This document shows positions 17,278 through 27,140 of a stretch of 64,000 nt of DNA, piece after piece. The number at the start of each line of letters is the position of its first letter. Within the stretch, counting starts at the first letter, position 1. Under the pieces are notes generated by a model. The model made no database searches and was not told the DNA's origin. It saw only the letters and a list, made by a program, of their open reading frames with translations. Origin of the DNA: Aestuariispira ectoiniformans (GTDB lineage: Bacteria > Pseudomonadota > Alphaproteobacteria > UBA8366 > Aestuariispiraceae); NCBI RefSeq assembly GCF_025136295.1, contig NZ_CP062788.1, forward strand, positions 682,001 to 746,000, in the 5' to 3' direction. The position numbers were made by a program, and so were the translations under genes.

Positions 17278-17334
17278 TACTCAACAGGCCCCTTTTGCGG
17301 CTTTTGCCAGCCGCTTTTTTTCATCCGAGAGGTA

Positions 17335-18195
17335 TCATACTAATGATTTGGGGCGGTGCAATTGAATTAGGGCCCTGACATCGTCAGGACTTTGGCCGCT
17401 TTCGCGCAGGGCCTGCAGGGTGGGGGCCTTGTCCCGTTTGGCGAAACGTTTGCCGGTCTCGTCGGTCAGCAGGGGATGGTGATGGTAAACCGGCTCCGGC
17501 AGGCCAAACAGTGCCTGCAGGACCCGGTGCACATGGGTGGCGTGGAGCAAATCCTCGCCGCGTGTGACCAGAGTGACATGTTGCAGGGCGTCATCGATGG
17601 TGACCGCCATGTGATAGCTGGTCGGCACGTCCTTGCGGGCCAGCACCACATCGCCACAGCTTTCCGGATCAACCGCAATCTGCCCAAGCGCACGGTCGGT
17701 GAAGGTAAGCGGTCCTGCCAGTTTCGCCGCCTTGTCCATATGCAGGCGGATCGCATGGGGGGTGCCCTGTGCGATCAGGTCATCCGCCTCGGCTTTCGGG
17801 CGATGCTTGCAGATACCGGGATATAGCGCGCCGTCGGGTCCATGGGGCGCGCGCGGGGCATTGTCCACCTCTGCCTGGATTTCGCGTCTGGTGCAAAAAC
17901 AGGGATAGGTCAGACCCGCTTCCTCCAGGCTGTGCAGGAAGGCTTCATACCGTGCAAAATGATCCGACTGGCGCAGGACCGGTTCTTCCCAGGTCAACCC
18001 CAGCCAGGCGAGATCCTCCTTGATCCCGTCTTCGAATTCCCGTTTGCAGCGCGTGATGTCGATATCCTCGATACGCAGCAGGAACCGCCCGCCCGCCTGC
18101 ATGGCCTGTTCATAGGCGAACAGGGCCGAATAGGCATGGCCCAGATGAAGCCTGCCAGAGGGGCTGGGCGCAAATCGGGTGGTCATCGTCAACAT
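17335..18195 (-). CDS. gluQ: glutamyl-Q tRNA(Asp) synthetase
   Basis: A 286-residue paralogue of the catalytic half of glutamyl-tRNA synthetase. It attaches glutamate to queuosine at position 34 of tRNA(Asp). The class I signature FAPSPSGRLHLGHAYSA is present, and the KMSKS-equivalent is KRFAKRD. The zinc site is formed by CFC and YPGIC. It lacks an anticodon-binding domain, as expected. GGGA lies close to the ATG at 18195, and an ATG at 18186 is an alternative. It diverges from alkA with a short shared promoter region. Confidence 0.93.
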   Translation of the reverse strand: MLTMTTRFAPSPSGRLHLGHAYSALFAYEQAMQAGGRFLLRIEDIDITRCKREFEDGIKEDLAWLGLTWEEPVLRQSDHFARYEAFLHSLEEAGLTYPCFCTRREIQAEVDNAPRAPHGPDGALYPGICKHRPKAEADDLIAQGTPHAIRLHMDKAAKLAGPLTFTDRALGQIAVDPESCGDVVLARKDVPTSYHMAVTIDDALQHVTLVTRGEDLLHATHVHRVLQALFGLPEPVYHHHPLLTDETGKRFAKRDKAPTLQALRESGQSPDDVRALIQLHRPKSLV

Positions 18196-18248
18196 GATCC
18201 CATAAATGGCGCTTGGCGGCGCAATTGAAAAGAGGCTAAATCAACGTC

Positions 18249-18860
18249 ATGGATATGGATATCATCAAACAGGGGCTGGACGATCTGGCGGATCGCGACC
18301 CCCATGTGGCAACCGGTCTGGACCTGGTCGGCTATCCCGAACCGCGCATTCGTCCCCATGGATTTCACACGCTGATGCGGATCATCGTGGGCCAGCAGGT
18401 CTCCGTCCATGCGGCGGCGGCCATTATCGGGCGGGTGGAGGCCCTGATGCCGGAAGTCACGGCAGAGGCCTTTCTGGAACTGGAGGAAGACGCCTTGCGC
18501 GGTGCGGGCCTGTCCCGGCGTAAGGTGGAATATTCCATCGGCCTGGCGCAGGCGGTGGTGGGGGGTGACCTGCATCTGGACCGTTTCCCGGCCATGAGCG
18601 ATGAAGAGGTCATCGCCGAACTCTCCGCCCTGCGGGGGATCGGGCGTTGGACAGCCGAAATCTATGCCATGTTTTCTCTTGGCCGCCCCGATGTTTTTCC
18701 CGCCGATGACCTTGCCCTGCAGGAAGGGCTGAAACGGTTGAAAAAGCTCGACGCGAGGCCGACGCCCAAGGTGGCGCGCGGCATTGTGGAGGACTGGTCC
18801 CCCTGGCGCAGTGTCGGGTCGCTGTTCCTCTGGCACTATTACAAGGGCGCACCGGAATGA
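18249..18860 (+). CDS. DNA-3-methyladenine glycosylase II-like (HhH-GPD)
   Basis: A 203-residue helix-hairpin-helix-GPD glycosylase of the AlkA/MAG type, which excises alkylated bases. The HhH-GPD core reads LRGIGRWTAEIYAMFSLGRP and the catalytic Asp follows in VFPADDLALQ. IIVGQQVS in the first helix pair is a typical base-recognition segment. It lacks the N-terminal TATA-like domain of E. coli AlkA, so it is closer to yeast Mag1-sized enzymes. Its stop overlaps the start of the esterase gene by 4 bp (ATGA), which implies translational coupling. Confidence 0.9.
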   Translation: MDMDIIKQGLDDLADRDPHVATGLDLVGYPEPRIRPHGFHTLMRIIVGQQVSVHAAAAIIGRVEALMPEVTAEAFLELEEDALRGAGLSRRKVEYSIGLAQAVVGGDLHLDRFPAMSDEEVIAELSALRGIGRWTAEIYAMFSLGRPDVFPADDLALQEGLKRLKKLDARPTPKVARGIVEDWSPWRSVGSLFLWHYYKGAPE

Positions 18861-19516
18861 CTGGGCTGAGCTTTCTCGAGCAGGGTCCGGCGGGCGGCGG
18901 CAGGCCGGAACAACTGGTGATGCTGATCCATGGTTATGGCGCGAATGCACAGGACCTGATCGATCTGGCCGATTTATTCGCCCCGCATTTGCCGGATGCC
19001 CATTTCATCGCACCCAACGCACCGGATGCCTGCGAGGTCGCACCCATCGGGCTACAGTGGTTCTCGCTCACCGATGATACGCTGCATCAGCGCTGGCTGG
19101 GCACGAATGCGGCTGCGCCCAAATTGAATGCTTTCATCGACGAACAGTTGGACCGCTTTGACCTGATGGATACCTCGCTGGCTTTGGTGGGGTTCAGCCA
19201 GGGTACGATGATGGCCCTGCATGTGGGGTTGCGCCGGGGTGTGACACCGGCGGGCCTGCTGGGGTATTCCGGGATGCTGGTGGGCGGCGATAAATTACCG
19301 TCGGAGATAACATCCTGGCCTCCCATTCGCCTGATTCATGGTACACTGGACAGCGTGGTCCCTATTGAAGCATCGCGTCAGGCGCATCAGATATTAGAGG
19401 ACCAGGGTTTGACTGTGGAACTTGTCGAACGGCCCGGATTGGACCATGGAATTGACGCTGAAGGCATCCGCGAAGGGGCGGAATTTTTGGTCGAATGTTT
19501 CAATCCGGAACCATAA
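18857..19516 (+). CDS. phospholipase/carboxylesterase-type alpha/beta hydrolase
   Basis: A 219-residue serine hydrolase of the carboxylesterase/phospholipase (YpfH/LYPLA-like) family. The catalytic triad is visible: Ser in GFSQGTMMAL, Asp in IHGTLDSVVP and His in RPGLDHGID. The oxyanion region is LIHGYGANAQDL. The cytoplasmic location is inferred from lack of a signal peptide. It is coupled to the glycosylase gene upstream by a 4-bp overlap, although no functional link between them is obvious. The natural ester substrate is unknown. Confidence 0.88.
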   Translation: MTGLSFLEQGPAGGGRPEQLVMLIHGYGANAQDLIDLADLFAPHLPDAHFIAPNAPDACEVAPIGLQWFSLTDDTLHQRWLGTNAAAPKLNAFIDEQLDRFDLMDTSLALVGFSQGTMMALHVGLRRGVTPAGLLGYSGMLVGGDKLPSEITSWPPIRLIHGTLDSVVPIEASRQAHQILEDQGLTVELVERPGLDHGIDAEGIREGAEFLVECFNPEP

Positions 19517-19626
19517 TCATTACAAGAATATGATATCTGGCAAGTTTTCCACACTAAATGTTGAAGGTTTGTGGATAACTGGGGTAGACTCGAACGCAGG
19601 AGTTTAACGCGAAGGAGATACTTCGA

Positions 19627-20187
19627 ATGACGGCTCTGTTGGAGCGATGTCCGGCTTTGGTTCTGAATGCGGATTTCAGACCGCTCAGCTATTACCCCCT
19701 GTCATTATGGCCTTGGCAGGAAACGGTGAAGGCGGTTCTGTCCGACCGGGTGAATATCGTGGCCGAATATGACAATCAGGTCCACAGCCCCAGCTTCACC
19801 ATGGCCCTTCCCAGTGTCATTTCGTTGAAAGAGTATATAAAGCCGGCCGAAAGGCCGGCTTTTACGCGTTTTAATGTCTTCCTGCGCGATAAACTGACCT
19901 GCCAGTATTGCGGCGATCCGTTCTTTGCCCAGGATCTGACCTTCGACCATGTTGTGCCGCGCACCTATGGCGGCCGCACGACCTGGGAAAATGTCGTTGC
20001 CTCCTGCAGCCCGTGCAATCTGCACAAGGGCGGGCGCACCCCGAAGGAGGCGAATATGCCGCTGCTGCGCACCCCGCGCCAGCCGACCAACTGGGAGCTT
20101 CAGGAAAACGGCCGCAGCTTCCCGCCAAACTTCCTGCATGAAAGCTGGAACGACTTCCTCTATTGGGACGCCGAGCTGGACAGCTGA
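19627..20187 (+). CDS. HNH endonuclease family protein
   Basis: A 186-residue HNH nuclease of a type conserved in alphaproteobacteria, usually encoded alone. A zinc-binding CQYCG/CSPCN pair of Cys pairs brackets the HNH core LTFDHVVPRTYGGRTTWENV, whose His residues provide metal binding and catalysis. The N-terminal part (PALVLNADFRPLSYYPLSLW) is characteristic of this subfamily. GGAG lies about 9 nt before the ATG. The role is not established, and its chromosomal, non-phage context and normal GC content argue for a housekeeping function. Confidence 0.9.
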   Translation: MTALLERCPALVLNADFRPLSYYPLSLWPWQETVKAVLSDRVNIVAEYDNQVHSPSFTMALPSVISLKEYIKPAERPAFTRFNVFLRDKLTCQYCGDPFFAQDLTFDHVVPRTYGGRTTWENVVASCSPCNLHKGGRTPKEANMPLLRTPRQPTNWELQENGRSFPPNFLHESWNDFLYWDAELDS

Positions 20188-20207
20188 TCCGGAAACCAAC
20201 GTATTTT

Positions 20208-21041
20208 TCAATCCTGCGATGTGCCCACAGCCTTGAGAGTGGCTGGGGGGTAGCCGTATTGCCGGGTGAAAGCCCGCGAGAAGGCAGCAGAGCTGCCGAA
20301 CCCGGCGTGGCCTGCGGCGGCCTTGACGCTGTGACCTGCGGCAATCTCTGCCCGGCCGAAGGCTAGCCGCCAGGTCGTCAGGTAAGTGACGGGCGTCATC
20401 CCGACGGTCTTTTTGAACAGCGTTACGAAGGCGCTGCGGGACATTCCGGCAAGCCGGGCCAGAGAAGCGGTTTGCCAGTTATGGGCGGGGTCATCATGCA
20501 TGGCGACCAGACAGGGGGTCAATTGCGGATGGGTAAGCCCGGCCAGAAGGCCCGCATTAACGGTTCCCAATGCAATGGCCTGTCTGACTGCATAAACCAC
20601 CATGATCTCGCACAGGCGGTTTTGCACGGTTTGTCCGCCGCATTTGTTATCCTGAACTTCGGCTACAAGAAGCTCCGCCAAATTTCGCATCTGGGGTTGC
20701 CGGTCGAAGGGAAAAACCAGTTCCTCCGGCAAGGCGCCGACAAGGGGGTTGGCAAGTCCGCCGAAGTCAACGCGGGCTGCTGCGACGATGGTGCCGCCGA
20801 TGCGGCTTGGTTGGCCGCCTGATACACGGAAGACAACCTGCGCCGGGTGTTGCTCGTCATCATCAATAACGAAAAGATTGGCCGACGGGTCGGACGAGGC
20901 TTCTCTGCTGACTGTTGTACGCAGACCGAATGTTTTGAGGAAGGCAGCCAGTCGATCATGTTTTATGGGATTTTCGGCCATTTCGATCATCAATTTATCA
21001 ATTTTGATGATCCATTTTATGGCAAACTTATCCCACTGCAT
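20208..21041 (-). CDS. AraC-family transcriptional regulator
   Basis: A 277-residue regulator. The N-terminal about 180 residues look like the cupin-type AraC_binding ligand domain, with GLTHPQLTPCLVAMHDDPAHNW at the junction. The C-terminal 100 residues contain two helix-turn-helix motifs: LARLAGMSRSAFVTLFKKTVGMTP and KAAAGHAGFGSSAAFSRAFTRQYG. The ATG at 21041 has GGGGAG about 10 nt upstream, while later ATGs at 20990 and 20981 have weaker sites. It diverges from the methyltransferase gene with a 38-bp gap, so it may control that gene and itself. The inducer is unknown. Confidence 0.9.
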   Translation of the reverse strand: MQWDKFAIKWIIKIDKLMIEMAENPIKHDRLAAFLKTFGLRTTVSREASSDPSANLFVIDDDEQHPAQVVFRVSGGQPSRIGGTIVAAARVDFGGLANPLVGALPEELVFPFDRQPQMRNLAELLVAEVQDNKCGGQTVQNRLCEIMVVYAVRQAIALGTVNAGLLAGLTHPQLTPCLVAMHDDPAHNWQTASLARLAGMSRSAFVTLFKKTVGMTPVTYLTTWRLAFGRAEIAAGHSVKAAAGHAGFGSSAAFSRAFTRQYGYPPATLKAVGTSQD

Positions 21042-21079
21042 AGAAAGAGATCTCCCCTAACGGATATTGGATGATTTGA

Positions 21080-21784
21080 ATGACTGTTGATACCGCAGCG
21101 AAATTCGACCCTTCGCGGGCTGCCGAATACGCAAGACAAAGCCGGATTGGCCTTGCCGGATATGATGCCTGCCACGAACTTGCTGCATGTATGTTGGCCG
21201 CCGTCCTCGGGCACGGTTCCGGGAAAAGAATTCTTGTGGCAGGTGCCGGGGGAACGGGACAGGAAATTACTATTGCAGGCAAGCTGGAACCGGATTGGAG
21301 TTTTGTTGCGGTCGACCCGTCGGAACCGATGCTCGACCAGGCGCTTTCCAATGTGGCGGAGGTGGGGATGGCAGGTCGTGTAAAGCCGGTCTTGGGGCGT
21401 GTTGCCGATGTGCCGACGGACCGGCGGTACGACGCCGCGACGTTGATTGGCGTGCTGCACCACTTGCCGGGTGAGGAAGCCAAACAGGCGATCCTCCGTG
21501 ATATTGCCTGTCGTCTTGAGAAGGGCGCGCCACTGATCCTTGCGGGAAACCATTATGCCTATGATGCCCAACCGCTTTTGATGGCGGCCTGGGCCGAACG
21601 ATGGCGTATGAATGGGACGGGTGAGGATGAGATTGCGAGAAAACTGAATAAAATCCTGGAAGGAGCGGACCCGCCGGAATCAGAGGATGTCGTTGCCGAT
21701 CTGCTGTCTGCCGCCGGGTTTGGTAAACCACAGCGCTTTTTTTCCAGCCTGTTCTGGGGGGCCTGGATCGCTTTTCGCATCTGA
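21080..21784 (+). CDS. class I SAM-dependent methyltransferase
   Basis: A 234-residue Rossmann-fold methyltransferase. Motif I is ILVAGAGGTGQE, the acidic residue of motif II lies in FVAVDPSEPML, and the post-motif LIGVLHHLPGEE follows. The substrate is not predictable. It is transcribed divergently from the AraC regulator across a 38-bp gap, and a GTG-initiated LysE-family exporter follows about 120 bp later. The N-terminal FDPSRAAEYARQSRIGLAGYD resembles small-molecule methyltransferases rather than RNA or DNA enzymes. Assignment beyond the fold is inference. Confidence 0.8.
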   Translation: MTVDTAAKFDPSRAAEYARQSRIGLAGYDACHELAACMLAAVLGHGSGKRILVAGAGGTGQEITIAGKLEPDWSFVAVDPSEPMLDQALSNVAEVGMAGRVKPVLGRVADVPTDRRYDAATLIGVLHHLPGEEAKQAILRDIACRLEKGAPLILAGNHYAYDAQPLLMAAWAERWRMNGTGEDEIARKLNKILEGADPPESEDVVADLLSAAGFGKPQRFFSSLFWGAWIAFRI

Positions 21785-21902
21785 GGGGAGGGGCGATTTG
21801 GTGCGGTCGGTTTCGAATGGCTCTTTCGAAATAATTCAGGTGGCTCTGTCTTTATGGTCCGGGCGGGACTAGTCTGTGCGCCGATTCAACTGGAGTGGTG
21901 CC

Positions 21903-22526
21903 ATGGACTATCTGCCGCATATTCTGACCGCCTATGGGGTGTTCCTGCTGGGTGTTACCAGCCCGGGGCCCAATTCGCTGGCGATCATGGGGACGTCGAT
22001 GACGGTCTCGCGCCGGGCAGGCCTGATATCGGCGGTCGGGATCGCAACCGGCACCCTGATCTGGAGCAGCCTGTCGGTCACCGGCCTGACACTGGTGCTG
22101 ACCACCTTTGCGGAACTGGCACTGGCCCTTAAAATTGCGGGCGGTTGTTACCTGATCTATGTGGGGGTGAAGTCCCTGCGCTCCGCGATGAAATCGCAGG
22201 ACTTGAAAGTGGTCGAAAGCCGCGGTGGAAAAAGCGGGTTCCATTACTATCGGCGTGGTTTTCTGGTGCAGATGAGCAACCCGAAGGCGGCGCTGTTCTG
22301 GCTGTCGATCATGTCGCTGGTGCTGCAGCCCGGTGCGCCACATTGGGTCGGGGCGTCGATCATCATTGGCACGACAATCCTGTCAGGTAGCTGGTACGGG
22401 CTGCTGGCGCTGTTGTTCTCGACCAATGTGGTGCTGAACTTCTATCGTCGGGCGCGCCGGTCCATTGATGCGGTCATGGGCGGCCTGTTCATGCTGATCG
22501 GCGGACGTATCCTGCTGTCCAGCTGA
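21903..22526 (+). CDS. LysE/RhtB-family amino-acid exporter
   Basis: A roughly 207-residue inner-membrane exporter of the LysE/RhtB family, whose members export amino acids such as lysine, threonine or homoserine lactone. Six hydrophobic segments are visible. The family motif GVTSPGPNSLAIMGTSM lies in the first loop, and QMSNPKAALFW marks the middle helix. I start at the ATG at 21903, which has GGAGTGG upstream. A GTG at 21876 would add nine residues. It ends 11 bp from the end of the convergent coq7 gene. Confidence 0.9.
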   Translation: MDYLPHILTAYGVFLLGVTSPGPNSLAIMGTSMTVSRRAGLISAVGIATGTLIWSSLSVTGLTLVLTTFAELALALKIAGGCYLIYVGVKSLRSAMKSQDLKVVESRGGKSGFHYYRRGFLVQMSNPKAALFWLSIMSLVLQPGAPHWVGASIIIGTTILSGSWYGLLALLFSTNVVLNFYRRARRSIDAVMGGLFMLIGGRILLSS

Positions 22527-22537
22527 TCAGTGGCTGC

Positions 22538-23104
22538 TTAAAACCGTTCCGCCAGCCAGATGGCGAGTTTGCTGCCTTTTTTGATGGCCTGGGAAAGCAG
22601 GGGGTAGGCGGGCGCATCTTCCGCGCCGTGGTCATAGCCGATGTCGCGGTGTTCGACCTCTTCCTGGCGGAAGCGTTCGATGGTGGCGACCAGTTCCGGT
22701 TCCCGCTCTTCTTCGGCGAGGCGGTCGCGTTGGGCGGCGTAATGGGCGTCGATGGTTTCTTCCACGGCGACCGTGCAGGCCATGGCGGCCTTTTCCCCGA
22801 TCAGCGCCGTTCCGGCACCAACCGCATAGCCCATCACATGCCAGAAGGGCGTGAGTGCCGTCGGGCGCACCCGGCGTTTGACGATCTGGTCGTTGAAATA
22901 GTCCAGATGTTCCTGTTCCTGTTCCTGCATATGACGCAGCGTCGGGCCGACCTCGGTCTTGCCGAGGATGGCGATCTGGCCCTGATAAATCCGTTTCGCG
23001 CCATATTCACCGGCCTGATCGACGCGGATGATCCGATCCAGGTCCGCGTCCGGGCGCGGGTCGCCGGGGAGGTATCTGGGGCCTTTGCGCTTTTTCTCGG
23101 TCAT
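22538..23104 (-). CDS. coq7: demethoxyubiquinone hydroxylase
   Basis: A 188-residue di-iron hydroxylase of the Coq7 family, which carries out a late hydroxylation in ubiquinone biosynthesis. The carboxylate/His iron ligands appear as EYGAKRIY, EQEQEHLDYF, VAVEETIDAHY and EEVEHRDIGYDHGAE, in the expected order across two repeated helical pairs. I start at the ATG at 23104, with GAGG about 7 nt upstream. The frame extends 12 residues further without a good site. It follows dsbB on the same strand and presumably shares its transcript. Confidence 0.93.
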   Translation of the reverse strand: MTEKKRKGPRYLPGDPRPDADLDRIIRVDQAGEYGAKRIYQGQIAILGKTEVGPTLRHMQEQEQEHLDYFNDQIVKRRVRPTALTPFWHVMGYAVGAGTALIGEKAAMACTVAVEETIDAHYAAQRDRLAEEEREPELVATIERFRQEEVEHRDIGYDHGAEDAPAYPLLSQAIKKGSKLAIWLAERF

Positions 23105-23136
23105 GCCATCCTCGCCTTTGGACCTTGGGTTCGTTC

Positions 23137-23640
23137 TCAAGCCTGACGGTTGCGCCAGCCGAAGACAACGGCAAACAGGCCGGCCGCCAGAGAGATCAGG
23201 AAATTATAACCCGCCATGGAAATGCCGAACAGGGTCCAGGCGGCCTCATCACAGCGGACCACCGGTGTCGCCATGATCGCCTTTTTCATTTCCTCCAGCG
23301 TCATGCTGCTCATGTCCACGGTACTGCTGCAGCCCGCAGGGCCCTGCCACCAGGCATATTCAACGCCTGCGTGATAGCCGGCCAGCGCGGCACCGGCCAG
23401 AACAACCAGGCCCGCCAGAACGGTGAAGACCGACAGCAGGCCGGGGCGTTTGCGGGCAACCGACAGGCCCAGGCAGGCAACCCCGATGGTGATCCACCAG
23501 GGCAGGCGCTGATACAGGCACAGCACACAGGGCTGATAGCCGAAACCATACTGAAAGATATAGGCCCCGCCCAACACGGCGACACCCGCCAGGCCGGTCA
23601 GCAGCAATACGCTTTTCGTACGCAGAAAGGGTGCAAGCAT
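23137..23640 (-). CDS. DsbB-family disulfide bond formation protein
   Basis: A 167-residue, four-helix membrane protein that would reoxidise a DsbA-type thiol oxidase and pass electrons to quinone. The first periplasmic Cys pair is CVLC after the first helix, followed by LYQRLPWW. The second periplasmic loop carries GCSSTVDM and RCDEAAW, giving the second Cys pair. The length fits the short alphaproteobacterial DsbB type. No dsbA is adjacent. It ends 32 bp before coq7, whose quinone product would be its electron acceptor. That functional link is suggestive only. Confidence 0.88.
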   Translation of the reverse strand: MLAPFLRTKSVLLLTGLAGVAVLGGAYIFQYGFGYQPCVLCLYQRLPWWITIGVACLGLSVARKRPGLLSVFTVLAGLVVLAGAALAGYHAGVEYAWWQGPAGCSSTVDMSSMTLEEMKKAIMATPVVRCDEAAWTLFGISMAGYNFLISLAAGLFAVVFGWRNRQA

Positions 23641-23643
23641 GAT

Positions 23644-24240
23644 TTATCCCGCAAATTTCAGGGCGGCAAAACCACCGATGAGAAGGGCAAAGAAAAGGGC
23701 GGACATCAGGCCGAACCGTTCTTCGATCAGGCGGCGGATCGGTGCGCCGAAATGCCACAGCAGGGCCGCGATGATAAAGAACCGCGCCCCGCGCCCGACG
23801 GCGGAGATGATGGCGAAAGTACTGAAGTCCATTTCGGCCGCGCCGCTGGCGATGGTGATGACCTTGAAGGGGATCGGCGTGAAGGCGCCGGCCGCCACGA
23901 TCCACGCACCCCATTCGTGATACCAGCCCTGGAAGACCGCGTATTTTTCCGCATAGCCGTAAAAGGCGATGATCGGCTGGCCGACTGTCTCGTAAAGCCC
24001 GGCCCCGATGGCGTAACCGGCCATGCCGCCCGCGACGGAGGCGATGGTTGCCACCAATGCTATCCGGAAGGCCCGTTCCCGTGCGGCGAGGATCATCGGG
24101 ATCATCATGAGGTCTTGCGGAATGGGGAAGAAGGAGCTTTCGCAAAAGGCGATCAGCGCCAGCCACCACATGGCGTGCGGATGGGCCGCCATCCTCATGG
24201 TCCAGTCATAAAGAGAGCGCAGCCAGGTAAAGGGGTTCAT
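23644..24240 (-). CDS. YqaA/DedA-like membrane protein
   Basis: A 198-residue membrane protein of the SNARE-associated/DedA superfamily, YqaA branch. Family members are linked to undecaprenyl-phosphate or phospholipid flipping, but this branch is not characterised. The hallmark FCESSFFPIPQDLMMIP near the N-terminus and AGAFTPIPFKVITIASG in the middle are the re-entrant-loop motifs of DedA proteins. The ATG at 24240 gives a normal length. A TTG at 24258 is an alternative with a similarly weak ribosome site. DsbB follows after 3 bp, so an operon yqaA-dsbB-coq7 is likely. Confidence 0.87.
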   Translation of the reverse strand: MNPFTWLRSLYDWTMRMAAHPHAMWWLALIAFCESSFFPIPQDLMMIPMILAARERAFRIALVATIASVAGGMAGYAIGAGLYETVGQPIIAFYGYAEKYAVFQGWYHEWGAWIVAAGAFTPIPFKVITIASGAAEMDFSTFAIISAVGRGARFFIIAALLWHFGAPIRRLIEERFGLMSALFFALLIGGFAALKFAG

Positions 24241-24438
24241 CGAAAATCCAGCATTCAATCCAACTCAGTCATGCGGATTTAAGCGGCTTTTTCAAAAGAA
24301 ACAAGGAAAAGCGTGCCTGAATAGGCATGGCCGTGGACAGCGGACCAAATCGGTCATGCCTGGGAGATTGCCTGGAACCCGGCCTGGCCGATCGACGAGA
24401 ACGGACATGTAACCTTCGTGCTGTGACGGTGTTGCCGG

Positions 24439-25206
24439 TCAGGAAGTCCGGGCGCTGTATTTGGCGTGGATTTTTTGGTATTGGCCGTCCTGGCGCAGGA
24501 TGCGCAGGCCACGGTTGAAGTCTTTTACCAGCTTTTCGACATCCGGCCATTTGCGGCTGAAACAGACGTAATAGGGGATTACCTTCACCGGCAGGAACTT
24601 CATCCTGTTGGCGAGATTGTCCGACCGTCCGATATAATCGGCGGCTTCCTGGCTGGTGTAGAACATCTCCACGCGCCGGTTGATCAGTTTCCGGATCGCG
24701 GCAATATCGGTGGGTGAGGGATCGAAGGAGACCTTATGTTCCGTCAGTGTCTTTGCGGATACATAGCCTGAGACGGCGGTGACGGAATATCCTTTGGCGA
24801 AATCCACGTTTACCGGGCCGGTGGCGTCGAAGTCGGGATGGACATAAAATCCCCGTGTCGCCTGGCTCAGAACGTCGGAGAAGATGAAATTCTTCTCTCG
24901 TCCGGCGTTATAGGCACAGGAAAGAACCCCGGCGGCATTGCCCTGTTCCGCCAGATGGACGGCCCGCTTCCACGGCAGGAATTCAACGCTTGCCTTCCTG
25001 TTGACGCGTTTGAAGGCGCTGGTCAGGACCTCGACGTCGAAACCCGGAAGGTCGTCTTCCGGGTCTTTTATCTCATAAGGTGGAAAATGGACTGCCAGAA
25101 TCTGAATAGGGTCGGCGGCCCGTGCTGCAGGGGCCAATGGCAAAAGGCTGCCCACACCTGCGGCAAACACGCCAATAACTGACAGCAATAAAGAATGTTT
25201 GCCCAT
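24439..25206 (-). CDS. periplasmic solute-binding protein family 3 (orphan)
   Basis: A 255-residue secreted protein of the bacterial extracellular solute-binding family 3 fold, which usually binds amino acids. A signal peptide of about 30 residues ends at AAPAARA-A. The mature part begins ILAVHFPPYEIK and contains PWKRAVHLAEQGNAAGV, typical of the two-lobed fold. I start at 25206, and upstream in-frame ATGs exist. No ABC permease or ATPase is nearby, so it may act as a sensor-type or orphan binding protein. A second orphan of similar type lies at 36797. Confidence 0.8.
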   Translation of the reverse strand: MGKHSLLLSVIGVFAAGVGSLLPLAPAARAADPIQILAVHFPPYEIKDPEDDLPGFDVEVLTSAFKRVNRKASVEFLPWKRAVHLAEQGNAAGVLSCAYNAGREKNFIFSDVLSQATRGFYVHPDFDATGPVNVDFAKGYSVTAVSGYVSAKTLTEHKVSFDPSPTDIAAIRKLINRRVEMFYTSQEAADYIGRSDNLANRMKFLPVKVIPYYVCFSRKWPDVEKLVKDFNRGLRILRQDGQYQKIHAKYSARTS

Positions 25207-25335
25207 AGACGGTCCAAATTTTCGTAGAAACCCCAAAGGTGGCATGCGCCATCCCCTCAATATCGGTAGTCTACGAATATTTTTGTTGAATTGCAATCAG
25301 CTAGGCCATGATTTGCAAGGTCGGCAGGCAGTTTC

Positions 25336-25557
25336 CTAGAGGGGAAGCTGCAGCCGCCGGGCCGACCGTTCGCCCGTGTGCGGGTCCAGCCAGGGGGTCA
25401 CCAGCTCGACAAGCTGAAAAACGCCGGGATTGGTCGATTTGACTTGCGGGTTGGTCAGCATCACGCCGACCAGCGCTGTCCAGATCACCAGGCCGATCCC
25501 CGTACCGTATAGGGTCTTCCTGAAAGTAGAATTTTTCTTCTTCTTCTGTTGGTCCAT
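25336..25557 (-). CDS. small single-pass membrane protein, hypothetical
   Basis: A 73-residue product with a Lys-rich start (MDQQKKKKN), one transmembrane helix (TGIGLVIWTALVGVML) and a periplasmic or cytosolic tail of about 35 residues. I recognise no family. The positive N-terminus suggests the tail faces the periplasm. It is read in the same direction as the solute-binding protein, but a 130-bp gap makes an operon uncertain. Codon use is host-like. Confidence 0.55.
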   Translation of the reverse strand: MDQQKKKKNSTFRKTLYGTGIGLVIWTALVGVMLTNPQVKSTNPGVFQLVELVTPWLDPHTGERSARRLQLPL

Positions 25558-26833
<1,276 letters not shown>

Positions 26834-26865
26834 TCCGGCATCCGCGCCTCGGTTGAATCTTCGGA

Positions 26866-26898
26866 GAGGGGCGGGCCGCAGGGTTCGCCCCTTTTCTT
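26866..26898 (+). terminator. terminator after mdh
   Basis: A hairpin with GGGGCG/CGCCCC arms and a 12-nt loop is followed by TTTTCTT, 33 bp after the mdh stop. It separates mdh from sucC. Confidence 0.75.
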
Positions 26899-27140
26899 AT
26901 ACGATCATACAAAAAGAAATGACCGGGGCCTTGGGCGTTGCGGATTCGCCGCGTCGCAAAATTTTTGTAACCTAAGCGGTTGCGCGACCTTGTAACCTTG
27001 ATAAATTAGGTATATGCGACGTAGAGCGGTATGGGCGCGACATTAAATCTCGGGGGAGGTTGTGTCAGGCCGCTGAATGCTTTGCATATAAAGATCGCAC
27101 ACTCGCTTTAATGGGTAACCCATAGGGAAGCCAGGGAACC
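26899..27140 (+). promoter_or_regulatory. sucC upstream region with paired TTGTAACCT sites
   Basis: This is the 5' part of the sucCDAB transcript. Two copies of TTGTAACCT occur at 26965-26973 and 26990-26998, offset by 25 bp. The second lies just upstream of an AT-rich stretch ending in GGTATATG at about 27009-27016, a possible -10 region. The spacing of about two and a half helical turns would suit a regulator, but none is identified. sucC begins after an AGGGAAGCCAGGGAACC ribosome-site region. Confidence 0.45.
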
